The notes: generated by a model from the letters alone, not told the origin. A stretch of 64,000 bases of DNA from Thermohalobaculum sp963700775 (GCA_963700775.1 CAVOYU010000009.1:62001-126000), one strand, 5' to 3'; positions 1 through 9,147 are shown, numbered from the stretch's first letter. Numbers and translations: made by a program.

Positions 1-464
1 GACCGGGTGTCGCGCAGGCTGACGCCGCAAACCTCGCGGCCGAGCATCCCGGCATAGCGCCGCGCCGCCGGCACCAGCGCGTCGCGGGCACGGAGCTTCA
101 GCCAGGCGGCGATGCGGGGGCCGGGGGCGCCCGGGCCGGAGAGGGTGAGCCGGCCGTCCGCGAGCAGCGGCGGGCGCCGCGGGCCGGTGCCGAGCGCGAC
201 CTCGACCTCCCGTCCGGCGACCGGCAGCAGGGTGCCGGCGCCGACCGCGACCCGGCCCGGATGGCGGGCCAGGGCGCGGGTCAGCCAGTCGGACTGGCGC
301 ATCAGGAACATCCGTGCCTCGGCCATCGGCACGCCCGGCGGCAGGGTCAGCACGGCGCCGCCGCCGTCGGGTTCGACGCGCAGGGTGAACCGGCGCGCCC
401 GCGGGATCACGCGCAGGCGGACGGGTACCTCCGGGTCGTCGAGATTGAACACGGTCTCGGCCAT
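1..464 (-). CDS. YgjP-like M48 metallopeptidase, partial (runs off the left edge)
   Basis: The ATG at 464 (minus) opens a frame that stays open to the window edge, about 154 codons. The N-terminus resembles the YgjP/DUF45 metallopeptidase family: a short arginine-rich strand (residues 20-30, PRARRFTLRV), a Leu-Pro-Pro-Gly turn, then a helix with EARMFLMRQSDWL, and later a helix with ARRYAGMLGREV that normally precedes the zinc site. The HExxH motif expected in this family lies beyond the edge, so the catalytic assignment is inferred. It lies 32 bp downstream of phaZ on the same strand and may be cotranscribed with it. Confidence 0.7.
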   Translation of the reverse strand, partial: MAETVFNLDDPEVPVRLRVIPRARRFTLRVEPDGGGAVLTLPPGVPMAEARMFLMRQSDWLTRALARHPGRVAVGAGTLLPVAGREVEVALGTGPRRPPLLADGRLTLSGPGAPGPRIAAWLKLRARDALVPAARRYAGMLGREVCGVSLRDTR

Positions 465-496
465 GGCGGCGAGACTGCCGTGGCGGCGGGGCGGGA

Positions 497-1750
497 TCAA
501 CCCCGGACGGTCGCCCGCTGGGCGCGGATGAAGTCGCGCATCCGGGGCTGGATGTCGCGCCGGAACCGCGAGCCGTTGAAGACGCCGTAATGGCCGACCT
601 TCTTCTGCAGATAGGCGCTGGTCTTCGCCTTCGGCAGCTTCGGACAGAGCGACAGGGCCGCCATGGTCTGGCCGCGGCCGGTGATGTCGTCGGCCTCGCC
701 CTCGATGGCCATCAGCGCGATGTCGCGGTTCGCCTCGGGGCGCACCGGCCGGTCGCGGTGGCGCAGCGTGCCGGTGGGCAGGGCGTGGCGCTGGAACACG
801 GTCTCGACGGTCTGCAGGTAGAATTCGGCGGTCAGGTCCATGACCGCGAGGTATTCGTCGTAGAAGGCCCGGTGCGACGCGGCGGAATCGCCGTCTCCCC
901 GCACCAGATGCTGGAAATGCTCGACATGGGCGTCCACATGGCGGTCGAGGTTCATCGACATGAAGCCCGAAAGCTGCAGGAAGCCCGGATAGACCCGGCG
1001 CAGGAAACCCCGGTTCGGCCAGGGCACGGTGACGATGACGTTCTTCTCGAACCAGGAAAGCTCGCGGGTCTTGGCGAGCTTGTTGGGCTCGGTCTCGTTG
1101 ATCCGGGTGTCGATCGGGCTGCCCATCAGGATCAGCGAGGCGGGCCGGGCCGGGTCCCCGTCCTCGGCCATCAGGCTGGCCGAGGCGAGGCAGGGCACGC
1201 CCGGCTGGCAGACCGCCATCACCGCCACCCGCTCGCCGTCGGCGGCGAGGAACCGGCAGAACTCGGTCACGTAGTCGGTATAGTCGTCAAGATCGAAGGC
1301 CCCGGCGGAAAGCGGCACGTCACGGGCATCGATCCAGTCGGTGATGTAGACCTCGTGCTCGGGCAGCATCGCCTCGACCGTGCCGCGCAGCAGGGTGGCG
1401 AAGTGGCCCGACATCGGCGCCACCATCAGCACCTTCGGGTCGTTGCGCGCCTCGGCCACAGCGCCGTCGCGGCGGAAATGGGTCAGCCGGCAGAACGGCT
1501 TCTCGAGCACCACCTCCTCGACCACCGGCACATGCTCGCCGGTGACCTCGGTCTCGTGGATGCCGAAATCCGGCTTGCCATAGCGCCGGGTGGCGTTGAC
1601 GAACATCTCGCAGGCCGCGGCGGTGGCGCGCGCCGGCAGGCTGGCGGCGAACGGAAAGAACGGGTTTCGCAGCGCTTCGCTGCTCATCCTGGCCGCCGCC
1701 CGCATCGGACCCATGGCGGCATGGGTCAACTCATAAGCATGATACAGCAC
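497..1750 (-). CDS. phaZ: Intracellular polyhydroxyalkanoate depolymerase
   Basis: 417 residues, the usual length for intracellular PhaZ of the alpha/beta-hydrolase fold, which releases hydroxybutyrate from cytoplasmic PHB granules. The nucleophile elbow is VCQPG with Cys181, as in the Cys-type intracellular depolymerases, rather than the serine lipase box of secreted enzymes. The downstream GEADDITG and VGHYGVFNG segments fit the Asp and His of the triad. No signal peptide is present, consistent with a cytoplasmic location. It is divergent from the TIGR02300 gene across about 200 bp and is followed by the partial metallopeptidase gene. Confidence 0.93.
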   Translation of the reverse strand: MLYHAYELTHAAMGPMRAAARMSSEALRNPFFPFAASLPARATAAACEMFVNATRRYGKPDFGIHETEVTGEHVPVVEEVVLEKPFCRLTHFRRDGAVAEARNDPKVLMVAPMSGHFATLLRGTVEAMLPEHEVYITDWIDARDVPLSAGAFDLDDYTDYVTEFCRFLAADGERVAVMAVCQPGVPCLASASLMAEDGDPARPASLILMGSPIDTRINETEPNKLAKTRELSWFEKNVIVTVPWPNRGFLRRVYPGFLQLSGFMSMNLDRHVDAHVEHFQHLVRGDGDSAASHRAFYDEYLAVMDLTAEFYLQTVETVFQRHALPTGTLRHRDRPVRPEANRDIALMAIEGEADDITGRGQTMAALSLCPKLPKAKTSAYLQKKVGHYGVFNGSRFRRDIQPRMRDFIRAQRATVRG

Positions 1751-1951
1751 CGAATTTCCCCGTTCCGGTATGTCCCCCTGACCAGATCAGGGTACTGACA
1801 CAAAAATGTCGCGGCAAGTGTTCCTTTCGCGCCCGCACAAAAAATGCCGCAGGTGCAGCGCAACGGGCACGCGAATCTTGCTTTGACATCCGCGCGGGTT
1901 CTGTGGCATGGGCGCTCTTTCCCACGAATCCGGCGGCGAATGGAGATCTCG

Positions 1952-2419
1952 ATGCCCAAAGCTGAATGGGGCGTGAAACACACCTGCACGAGCTGTGGCG
2001 CGCGTTTCTACGACATGCTCCGCAACCCGATCACATGCCCGAAATGCGAGACCGAGGTCGACGTGACCGTCATCGTCAAGCCCAAGCGCGTGCGCCCGGC
2101 CGCCTCCGCCGCGGCCGCCGCCAAGGTGGCCGCCCGCGAAGAGGAGCTGATCGAGGAGGAGGAGGAGCTCGAGGAGGAAGAAGCCGAGGCCAAGGACGAC
2201 GACGAGGAAGAAGAGGACGAAGCCGCCATCGTCGAGCCGCCGCTGGATCTCGGCGATGACGACGACGACACCGTCGAGGACGCCGAGGAGGAGGACGAGG
2301 AAGACGAGGAGGAGGAGCTCGAGGAATTCGAGGACACGGTGCTGCTCGACGATGACGAGGAAGAGGACGACCTCGAGGACCTCGACGACGATACGCCCGA
2401 AGACCTGACCAAGCTCTGA
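1952..2419 (+). CDS. TIGR02300-type (FYDLN-acid) zinc-ribbon protein
   Basis: 155 residues. The frame extends further upstream, but the conserved start is MPKAEWG at 1952, preceded by GGAG. Two CxxC pairs (C12/C15 and C29/C32) flank the FYDM sequence and form a zinc ribbon; the family signature is FYDLN. Residues 70-150 are almost entirely Asp and Glu, the hallmark of this alphaproteobacterial family. Its function is not established. The acidic run makes a long poly-Ser frame on the other strand, which is an artefact. The gene lies just upstream of tRNA-Ala. Confidence 0.9.
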   Translation: MPKAEWGVKHTCTSCGARFYDMLRNPITCPKCETEVDVTVIVKPKRVRPAASAAAAAKVAAREEELIEEEEELEEEEAEAKDDDEEEEDEAAIVEPPLDLGDDDDDTVEDAEEEDEEDEEEELEEFEDTVLLDDDEEEDDLEDLDDDTPEDLTKL

Positions 2420-2591
2420 GGCCGGCCGGCTTCCGGCCGGCTTCCGGGCGGCGTCCGGGCCTCCGGGGCGGGCGGATCGATTTTTCGCTTGAACCGGGAC
2501 CGCGTTGCTCCTAGGTTCCGCGCGCCGCAGCTGCGGATTCCCGCGGATCCCGACTCCGTCTGCCGACCCGGCGGCTGCTGCGCGAATTTCT

Positions 2592-2667
<76 letters not shown>

Positions 2668-2674
2668 GAATAAC

Positions 2675-2710
2675 AAGGGAAGCCGTTGAAATTAAACGGC
2701 TTCCCTTTTT
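2675..2710 (+). terminator. Rho-independent terminator of tRNA-Ala
   Basis: A perfect 13-bp stem (2675-2687 pairing with 2695-2707) with a 7-nt loop and a T tract (2706-2710), starting 8 nt after the tRNA CCA end. Confidence 0.93.
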
Positions 2711-3098
2711 CTCTTAGGCCACATCCCCACAATATTCCCCACTTTCGGCGCTGAGATGCGATGAAGCGGATTTGTCTTGCGTCCACCGGCGCAAAACCAA
2801 GCGTATGCAGATTTTCGTCGCCTAGTTCATGGCGGCAAGGCTATGTCGGCTTACGAGCGGATACCAGACTAGCTGGCGTGAGGCCGGGAGCACGTACTTG
2901 CGACCCGAAACAGGCATTCACCTTGGCGAGGTCGCTTGGCAGCAATGCGGGACAATGCTGCCGTCGGCGAAAGATCCGCTGCAGGCCTGTTGCGGAACTT
3001 GGAGGTCAGCGTAGCAAACGGCCGCTCCGCGCGTTTCTCTGCGTCCGCCGGGCCATCAACGCTCCAATTCCTTAGCTGACATCACACGAACAATAAAA
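2711..3098. other. Gene-free stretch downstream of tRNA-Ala
   Basis: No reading frame here has a convincing start, codon use or recognisable product on either strand. It could be a degraded left end of the accessory region that follows. No integrase remnant was recognised. Confidence 0.5.
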
Positions 3099-3121
3099 GC
3101 CCGGGCGAACAACGCCCGGGC
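3099..3121 (-). terminator. Terminator of the DUF1254 gene
   Basis: A perfect 9-bp GC stem (3099-3107 with 3113-3121) around loop AACAA. Read on the minus strand it is followed by CTTTTATT, so it fits the minus-strand gene whose stop lies 66 bp away. Confidence 0.85.
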
Positions 3122-3186
3122 CTCTAATGTCGACGGATCTGATTAGGTAGCTCTCCCAGTCTGCCTGATCGAGACGCGAATTCATA

Positions 3187-4596
3187 TCAGCCCGCGAGTT
3201 GCACTTCCGGCTGCTTCCATGTGCCATCGAGCACGGAAGCCTCTGGATAGTAGACCCTCAGCACCGCCATGAAGGGCCCCTTTGGTGCGGGCAGCCAGTT
3301 CTTGGCCTTATCTCCTTCGGGTTTCGTTGCGGAAAGGTAGATCGACGTGCTGCCATCGGCCTCCGTCACCAGATCGGGCAACATGGGCGAGTTGATCAGA
3401 TACCTGTCTATCGGGTTGGCCACGAGAAACTGCTGCGGCAGGTCGTACATGGTAATTGACCAGAACGCTTTCGCAGGCGGAAGCTGACCCTTTTCAAATC
3501 GGATCACATAGTTCTTGTCACCCGAGAGGGTCTTGCCATCCGCAGACGTTCCGAAAAGACCATAGTAGGCTTCTTCCTTTGAATTCCCTAGAATTCCCAT
3601 CTGGGCGCCCACTGCACGGTTCACATAGTCACCGTTGATGAAAGCTCGGGTCCCGAACAGATTCTCCGAAGTCTCAGTTGTCTTTCGGCGCGCGTCGATC
3701 TCTGCCTGACCGTCGGCCATTCCAGCCTTCAGCGCCTCAGCCATTTCGCTCGACAAGGCGGCGATGTCGATCTTTTCGCCCGGAACGATGCCGATCTGGG
3801 CAAAGCGGTCCCGCAGATCCTTTTCATCGGGAAGAACCGGGACGTACTGAAGTATGAAGGACAGCAGATTGAACAGTTCAAGCGAGGTCCGTTCATCGGC
3901 GGCAGACAGAGGTGTTGCGAAGTTCACGGGCGTCGCGGCGGCCGGGGCCGGAGTTCCCGCAAATGCGGAAAGCGTTGCGAGCTTGTATTCCGCCTGAATC
4001 GCGCGGACCTTGTCGATGTCCTTCGGGCCAAACAGCTGTGTGCGGTAGATCGCCAGCACGAAATCCGTCTCGGCCTGAATGACTTTGGTGATGCCGGTTG
4101 GCGTCTCACCCGTCCAGCCCGGACCGGTGATCAGAAAGCTGCCGCCGTCATTTCCGGTGGCACGGGTGCCAAGATAATCGAAGTTATACGTGTAGGCGTC
4201 GACCAATTGAACCGAGAAGTAGCGCTTCGCCTCGATCTTCGGCAAGGTCAGGACTATCGGTTCGGCTCGCAAATCAAGCCAGCAAAAGGAATACGGCGTG
4301 TCAGAGTTGGGGGTCTGCACGGCCGTGTCGGCAGGTGTGAAGACGTTGGCCTCGCTGTAAAGGCCGTTCGGCGGCCCCTTGTATTCCTTGCTGCTCTCAT
4401 TGACGAAGTACGCCCACATGATGCGGTAGTAATCCACCATGGGAAAACCATAGACATAGGCGTCCTTCGCGATGGCACGGGCCTCGTCAGGGGAAACGGA
4501 AACTGTGGCCCGAGCGGGAAGCCCGATGGCCCCTGCAGCCATAAACGCAATGGCGGAGGTGGCGGCCTGGCTGAAACTGCGACGTGTTATCTTCAT
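3187..4596 (-). CDS. Tat-exported DUF1254/DUF1214 family protein
   Basis: 469 residues. The N-terminus has a twin-arginine motif (TRRSFSQAA, R5-R6) and a hydrophobic stretch ending near ARA (residue 30), so export to the periplasm in folded form is likely. Residues about 40-180 match the DUF1254 pattern (YVYGFPMVDYYR, later TPNSDTPYS) and the C-terminal third the DUF1214 pattern (SWITMYDLP-like segment, final YYPEASVLDGTWKQP). The biochemical role of the family is unknown to me. It is a monocistronic unit with its own terminator, in a region less GC-rich than the core genes. A C-terminal fragment of a second DUF1254-type gene lies at 20341-20625. Confidence 0.88.
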   Translation of the reverse strand: MKITRRSFSQAATSAIAFMAAGAIGLPARATVSVSPDEARAIAKDAYVYGFPMVDYYRIMWAYFVNESSKEYKGPPNGLYSEANVFTPADTAVQTPNSDTPYSFCWLDLRAEPIVLTLPKIEAKRYFSVQLVDAYTYNFDYLGTRATGNDGGSFLITGPGWTGETPTGITKVIQAETDFVLAIYRTQLFGPKDIDKVRAIQAEYKLATLSAFAGTPAPAAATPVNFATPLSAADERTSLELFNLLSFILQYVPVLPDEKDLRDRFAQIGIVPGEKIDIAALSSEMAEALKAGMADGQAEIDARRKTTETSENLFGTRAFINGDYVNRAVGAQMGILGNSKEEAYYGLFGTSADGKTLSGDKNYVIRFEKGQLPPAKAFWSITMYDLPQQFLVANPIDRYLINSPMLPDLVTEADGSTSIYLSATKPEGDKAKNWLPAPKGPFMAVLRVYYPEASVLDGTWKQPEVQLAG

Positions 4597-4945
4597 TGCG
4601 TATCTCTCTTCCTAACGGTGAGTGTACCGTGGGTAATCCTAGTGTGCTTATCGCGTTTTGATGTGAATCAATATTGAAAGTTTGCTTTGTCGCCTCCGGG
4701 CTCGAAGAGGGCATTCGCTGCGGCATCCACCAATGGCGGCCCTTGGCACGAAACGGACCTACAGAGCCCGCGCCGTGTTGGTCTGGAATCCGGGGCACGG
4801 CCGAAGCTGAGGGCTGAATGTCGGCTCACAGCTGCATTCCGGACCAGCTACATAGTCCCCGGGAAGGCGTACCTTTGACCCATTAGTCCGATCGGTGGTG
4901 GTGCCCCGCCCGGACCTCCCGGTCCGGGCGATGCCTGAGCTATGA
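4597..4945. other. Intergenic stretch with a GC hairpin
   Basis: No supportable gene. It holds the DUF1254 upstream region and, at 4907-4930, a perfect 10-bp stem (CGCCCGGACC pairing with GGTCCGGGCG, loop TCCC). The hairpin lies just past the stop of the minus-strand fasciclin-RTX gene. It lacks a T tract, so it is only a weak terminator candidate. Confidence 0.6.
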
Positions 4946-6319
4946 CTAGGCCACGAGGAGGTCGATTTGTACCTCGATGTCGACCTGGCCTTTGCCGATG
5001 ACGATGATCGAGTCGGACTCACCGTAGGTGATCTCCCACCGATTGCGGCCGAGGTCTTCCAGCTCGAATGCCGATGATGTGATCACGATCCGGTCGTCCT
5101 GCCCGAAGTCCTTGATCACGTCAGCCCCGTCACCGTCCGAGAAGATGAAGCTGTCAGCGTCCTTTCCGCCGCTGATCTTGTCGTTGCCGGCACCGGCGAT
5201 GATCTGATCGGCGCCCTTGCCGCCGTTGATCTTGTCGTTCCCGGCCTTGGCGTTGATCAGGTCGACGCCCTTGCCGCCCTTGACCTTGTCGGCGCCGTCA
5301 CTGCCCACGGAGATCCCCGTGCTGGCATCGAGATTCACTGGGAGCAGGACGCCGTCGATCGCGTGGACGATGCCGTTGACCGCATAGTTGTCGAGATCGG
5401 TCAAGATCAGCTGCGGGTCGGCAAAGTCGTTTGACGCATCGACCAGTTCCGGCAATGCGATACCGACATCTGCGCCGAGTGCCGTCGTGATGCTCGTTCC
5501 GTCTGCGGCGACGACATCGCCTGAATCGAGAACCCCGTTCACGACGTGATAGAGAAGGATGTCCTCGATGACAGGCAGAGGGTTGCCCTGCCCGAGGACT
5601 GTCGCCACATCGATAATGTAGCCAATGGCCCCGGCCTCATCGGAGCCATTGTATCCAAGCGACTGCGCCAGCCCGATGAAGGCCGCGTCAGTAGGAGCGA
5701 ACACGGTCAGAGACTGACCCGGGTCCGAGGTCACTGCGCTCAGGCCCGTCGCGCTCAGAGCCGCCGCAAGAAGATCGAAATCGCTGCCATCCGCGTCCGG
5801 CCCCGCCCCATCGTTCACCAGGTCGTCAATCGTCTGGACGTCCAGCGGAAGCAGGACCCGGTCGATTGCGTGCACGATGCCATTGTCGGCAGCAATGTCA
5901 GCGGTGACGATCGTCGGGTCGGTGACGTCCGGATCGTTGTCGATCAGGTCGGCGGCGCCCACGGTGGAGTCGATCGTTCCATTCAGGACGGTGATCTGAT
6001 CCGCTGCAGTGACCGCGGCGGAGTCAAGCTCGCTTGCGCTGATATGATACTGCAGCACGGCCTGCAGGGCGCCGATGGTGTCTCCCGAGCCGATCAGTTC
6101 CAGCTTGCCCGCGAGATAGCCGAACACTGCGGCCTCGTCTTCGAGATCGCCTTCATAGCCAAGGTCGACAGCCGTCTGGATGAAGGCGGCATCTGTCGGC
6201 GCAAAAACCGTCGCGCCGTCGAGATTGCCGACCGCGTCTTCGAGGCCCGCCGTCACGACAGCCTGTTCGAGGATGTCGAAATCACTGCTTCCTGCGACTT
6301 GTTCCAGTATCGATGCCAT
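4946..6319 (-). CDS. Secreted two-FAS1-domain protein with C-terminal RTX repeats
   Basis: 457 residues from ATG 6319, preceded by AAAGGAGG. A longer frame with a GTG start exists but lacks a ribosome site. Residues about 7-160 and 165-335 are two fasciclin (FAS1) domains, each with TVFAPTDAAF and a closing NGIVHAID-VLLP motif. Residues about 340-400 carry glycine/aspartate nonapeptides (GGKGADQI, AGAGNDKI, GGKDADSF) of the RTX calcium-binding type. With no N-terminal signal peptide, a C-terminal type I secretion signal is the natural inference. No type I exporter lies in the window. Likely an extracellular or surface adhesion protein. A candidate sigma-E-type promoter lies 44 nt upstream. 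Confidence 0.88.
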   Translation of the reverse strand: MASILEQVAGSSDFDILEQAVVTAGLEDAVGNLDGATVFAPTDAAFIQTAVDLGYEGDLEDEAAVFGYLAGKLELIGSGDTIGALQAVLQYHISASELDSAAVTAADQITVLNGTIDSTVGAADLIDNDPDVTDPTIVTADIAADNGIVHAIDRVLLPLDVQTIDDLVNDGAGPDADGSDFDLLAAALSATGLSAVTSDPGQSLTVFAPTDAAFIGLAQSLGYNGSDEAGAIGYIIDVATVLGQGNPLPVIEDILLYHVVNGVLDSGDVVAADGTSITTALGADVGIALPELVDASNDFADPQLILTDLDNYAVNGIVHAIDGVLLPVNLDASTGISVGSDGADKVKGGKGVDLINAKAGNDKINGGKGADQIIAGAGNDKISGGKDADSFIFSDGDGADVIKDFGQDDRIVITSSAFELEDLGRNRWEITYGESDSIIVIGKGQVDIEVQIDLLVA

Positions 6320-6362
6320 TCGCTGTTTCCTCCTTTGACTGCGACACGGGCAGACACGGGAG

Positions 6363-6392
6363 CACATACGAGTGCGACATCGACTTGGATCA
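6363..6392 (-). promoter_or_regulatory. Candidate sigma-E (ChrR-type) promoter of the FAS1-RTX gene
   Basis: On the minus strand TGATCC (6392-6387) is followed after exactly 18 nt by TATGTG (6368-6363). The Rhodobacter sigma-E consensus is TGATCC-N18-TAAGA. The -35 is perfect and the -10 partial. The position, 44 nt before the start codon, is suitable. Confidence 0.4.
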
Positions 6393-6454
6393 GGTTTAGG
6401 GTCGCCGCGGACCATTCGGGGGAGGATGCAGCGAGAAACGCCTACTGCCGGCAC

Positions 6455-7005
6455 GAAGCCGCGGTTCCCCGACTGCCGGACAAAGGCCGGATTACGGCCA
6501 GATCGAAGACGATCAGGGCAAGGTCATGATAGCTGGTTCGCAAATGCGAAGCGGCCGCCTAACCGGGGAGGAAGGCGGCCGCCGCATGCACTCGGGTAAC
6601 AAACACACGACACGGACCCGAAGCACATGCCTGCCACGACTTGAGGGACATCGGTGTGGCATGAGGTCTTACGTCTCGCATCGTGGATCAGATCATCGGA
6701 AACGAGCTCCATCGCCGAAAAAGGTCTGCTCATGGCACGAAGTTGCCATTCCCCGGCCATCCGACGAAGGCCCGGTCACGGCTGCATTGCCGCCGTACGG
6801 CCGCGGCCCACGGAGATCGTTTGCAGAGCGCCGCGGGTCGAAAGGGAAACCGCCCGCGCCATCCTGCCGCAGGGGCGCGGATCGCCATTGAATCCGATTC
6901 ATTCGCAACCAAGTCTTCAAGTGCCGGGCCACCCGAGTCCAGACTCCCCCCGTCGAACCTCGGGATCGGCTCGGCGTCACTGTACCTCGACTGTCCGTGG
7001 ACCTC
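6455..7005. other. Gene-free stretch with a long GC palindrome
   Basis: No convincing gene. At 6551-6582 two GCGGCCGCC-type arms form a long inverted repeat with no T tract on either side. The frames seen here have no ribosome sites or recognisable products. Confidence 0.5.
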
Positions 7006-7033
7006 GGCCGCCCTTCTGGGCGGCCTCTCTTTC
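7006..7033 (+). terminator. Terminator-like hairpin
   Basis: GGCCGCCC (7006-7013), loop TTCT, GGGCGGCC (7018-7025), then TCTCTTTC. It is oriented for plus-strand transcription, although no plus-strand gene precedes it; the minus-strand small-gene cluster ends 69 bp to its right. Confidence 0.4.
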
Positions 7034-7093
7034 GTGCGCTGGCTCCAGCTTTGCCGACGCTGGTAGCAGCACGGGAGCACTCGCAGGCCGCGG

Positions 7094-7354
7094 CTATTTC
7101 CCCCAGCGCGTCCATTCCGACCCACCCGGCGCATATTTCGCCAGCCATTCCTCCGTGTCCTCGACGGGCTCGGGCATCAGGACGAAGCCTCGGGCGAGAG
7201 TGATCTCCGAAGGATCGACGCCCCGCCTCCGTGCCACCTCGGCCCGGATTTCCGCCCGGCTCATGCCCGCGGGGTCGAAGTAGAGGACGCAGACAAAATT
7301 CTTCGGTGCCCGCCGTTGCTCCAGGCGCGTCAATCGGGTGCCCAGACGGCTCAT
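7094..7354 (-). CDS. Small tandem-paralogue protein 3 (MSRL family)
   Basis: 86 residues starting MSRLGTRLTRLEQRR at 7354. The start ATG overlaps the TGA of the preceding gene (ATGA), which fixes the start. It shares the layout of its two neighbours: a basic, coiled-coil-like N-terminus with MSR-x(3)-R and LE-x-R, a short beta strand ending FDPAGMS, then an EIRAEVARRRG helix, and a C-terminal TEEWLAKY segment. Function unknown. It is the last gene of a three-gene minus-strand unit. Confidence 0.65.
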   Translation of the reverse strand: MSRLGTRLTRLEQRRAPKNFVCVLYFDPAGMSRAEIRAEVARRRGVDPSEITLARGFVLMPEPVEDTEEWLAKYAPGGSEWTRWGK

Positions 7355-7617
7355 CTCAGGCCCGCAGCAACCGCAGCAGCAAGCCATGCCTCGGTGGTTT
7401 CGGCAACCTCGGGCACCACGGCGAAGTCGGGAGCCAGGGCGTAGTCGGGAGCCAGGGCGAAGGGCCGAAAATCACCCTTTGCATGGCGCCTCCGCGCCTC
7501 CTCGGCGATGATCCCGTCCCGGCTCAGGCCCGCGGGGTCGAAAGCCACCGCATAGACCAGGTCCCCAGGAGCCGTCCGGCGCTCAAGCGCGGCAATTCTG
7601 CTTTTTAGCCGGCTCAT
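7351..7617 (-). CDS. Small tandem-paralogue protein 2 (MSRL family)
   Basis: 88 residues, MSRLKSRIAALERRTA at the N-terminus, then VYAVAFDPAGLS and an EEARRRHA helix; the C-terminus has TEAWLAAA, matching TEEWLAKY of the next gene. It carries an internal six-residue duplication (APDYAL / APDFAV). It is translationally coupled to the following gene by ATGA. Function not recognised. Confidence 0.65.
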   Translation of the reverse strand: MSRLKSRIAALERRTAPGDLVYAVAFDPAGLSRDGIIAEEARRRHAKGDFRPFALAPDYALAPDFAVVPEVAETTEAWLAAAVAAGLR

Positions 7618-7630
7618 CGTTAATGCACCT

Positions 7631-7840
7631 TCATTCCGGGCGCTCGGCCGCCGGCCCGACGTAAGTCACCACCCCGTGCTTTCGGATGAACTCCTCCCGC
7701 GTCAGTGGTCGCCACGACGCAAGCGCGGCCTCGATCTCCTCCGCGGTCATGCCGTCGATGGGAAACGGAATGATGCGCGGCCTGGCATGCTTCGGCCCCC
7801 GGCTTTCAAGGCGCCTTATGCGGTCAGCGATCCGGCTCAT
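7631..7840 (-). CDS. Small tandem-paralogue protein 1 (MSRI family)
   Basis: 69 residues starting MSRIADRIRRLESRG at 7840. Same architecture as the two downstream genes: basic N-terminal helix with LE-x-R, a strand ending FPIDGMT, then EEIEAALASW. It is the first gene of the unit, 13 bp before the second. The three genes look like products of local duplication. Function unknown. Confidence 0.6.
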   Translation of the reverse strand: MSRIADRIRRLESRGPKHARPRIIPFPIDGMTAEEIEAALASWRPLTREEFIRKHGVVTYVGPAAERPE

Positions 7841-8859
7841 GGTGATCGCTTCCCGCAGATTTCGGCATTGAACATGCGCACCCACTCTTCCTCGGTCACC
7901 GATGCCAACAACCCGCTGAACGATGTGGCCCAAAAAATTCTCGAGACGCTCTTTCTTGCAGCCTCCCTGGCAAGGTAGATGCCGAAAATCTTCGGGAACC
8001 CCGAAATGTTCTTCAGTGTAATCAGCAGCTTACATTCGCACGCCTATGAGGGAAACCCAAAATGACATTATGGGCAGATGAGGGCGCGGCGGCTCCCACC
8101 GGCTGAGCCGGAGAGCTTTTCGCGGTCTTCCGAGACCTCCAAAGCCAAAGTTATGAACTCGTCGGGGTCTAAAGTTTTCCGGAAGCACCGAGCCATCTCA
8201 GGAGTCCACCCGGCGGCAATCAGTTCCCATCATCCAGCTGCCTCTCGGATCTCAGTTTCTTCCCGGGCCTCACGATGTGGAAAGCCCAACGACCGAGCGC
8301 GGTCGGCTGGCCGTTTGCATAGAAGGGCAGGGCAAGTTCCTTCGCAATGCGGAAACGCGACTTCCAGATCTTGCGGAGCAGGACATGATAGCATCCGGTG
8401 CGCTCGGATCGGGATATCGGGGCCGATCTGATCGCGCGTGCATACTCCGTCAGTACGCGCAAATTCCGGAAGCGCAGGTGGAGGACCCGGAGCGTCAAGA
8501 TTGGCGGTGGTGACCAATATGCTCTCTGCAGCGGCCTCGACTACCGCAGCGGCGTAGATGTCGAAATTTGGGTCGAGCTTCTGCAATCGACTTCCCAACC
8601 ATCATTCGTACTGCAATCTCTCTGTAGCGTACCTGGCCAAGAAAAGAACGCTTGGCCATCGTCCGAGGGCTCCGTCGTCGGGGTCCTGACTGGGTCACAG
8701 GGCGATCCTCATGACCCAGCTCGATCAGGTCTCGGATGCGATCGAGACCCAAAGTTCGGCCTCGCGCCTCCCCTGGTATTCAGCAATCGGGCGGTGGCCG
8801 GGCCTTCGCCGGCCGGTAAACCTCAGAAACATGTCAGAGTGGAAGCCCGCGCATCGATG
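7841..8859. other. About 1 kb without a recognisable gene
   Basis: Frames exist on both strands (for example minus 8220-8498 and 8495-8752), but none has a clear ribosome site, typical codon bias or a product I recognise. It may contain decayed genes. I see no tRNA, repeat array or intact IS. Confidence 0.5.
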
Positions 8860-8889
8860 TGATCCGATCCAAAATCTTCCACGTAAACA
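8860..8889 (+). promoter_or_regulatory. Candidate sigma-E promoter of the DUF2177/SOUL unit
   Basis: TGATCC at 8860-8865, exactly 18 nt, then TAAACA at 8884-8889. This is close to the Rhodobacter sigma-E consensus TGATCC-N18-TAAGA. It sits 28 bp before the start codon of the small membrane protein gene. Confidence 0.6.
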
Positions 8890-8916
8890 TAACCGAGTTC
8901 TCAATCGGAGTTGATC

Positions 8917-9090
8917 ATGCGAGACACGATTTCTGCCATCGGTCTGATAGGCGCCGTTCTTGGCGGCCTCTTCGTTATTGCTCTGCTATGGGTGACGAAC
9001 GCGGAGATTGGGACGCCGGCGTATACGTCGAGCGCGACCAGTCCCCACTATTTCGGGAAACATGATCTTGGCCGCGGCTTCGACGGATGA
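8917..9090 (+). CDS. Small single-span membrane protein (57 aa)
   Basis: 57 codons starting MRDTISAIGLIG, with GGAG 7 nt upstream. Residues 6-26 form one hydrophobic helix, followed by a short hydrophilic tail with a TPAYTSSATSPHYFG segment. It is shorter than usual gene-calling limits, but the ribosome site, the promoter immediately upstream and a clean membrane segment support it. It heads a likely operon with the DUF2177 gene 57 bp downstream. Function unknown. Confidence 0.65.
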   Translation: MRDTISAIGLIGAVLGGLFVIALLWVTNAEIGTPAYTSSATSPHYFGKHDLGRGFDG

Positions 9091-9147
9091 CCTGAGATCG
9101 CGCGTCGCAAGACGGAGCGTGGCAAAGCTGCCCTGGAGTTACCTGCA

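Noticed and set aside
2008..2412. Poly-serine protein on the minus strand
   Set aside because: It is the antisense of the Asp/Glu-rich tail of the TIGR02300 protein.
8220..8752. Possible decayed transposase or integrase on the minus strand
   Set aside because: No recognisable motif, terminal repeats or ribosome site; left as an unassigned stretch.
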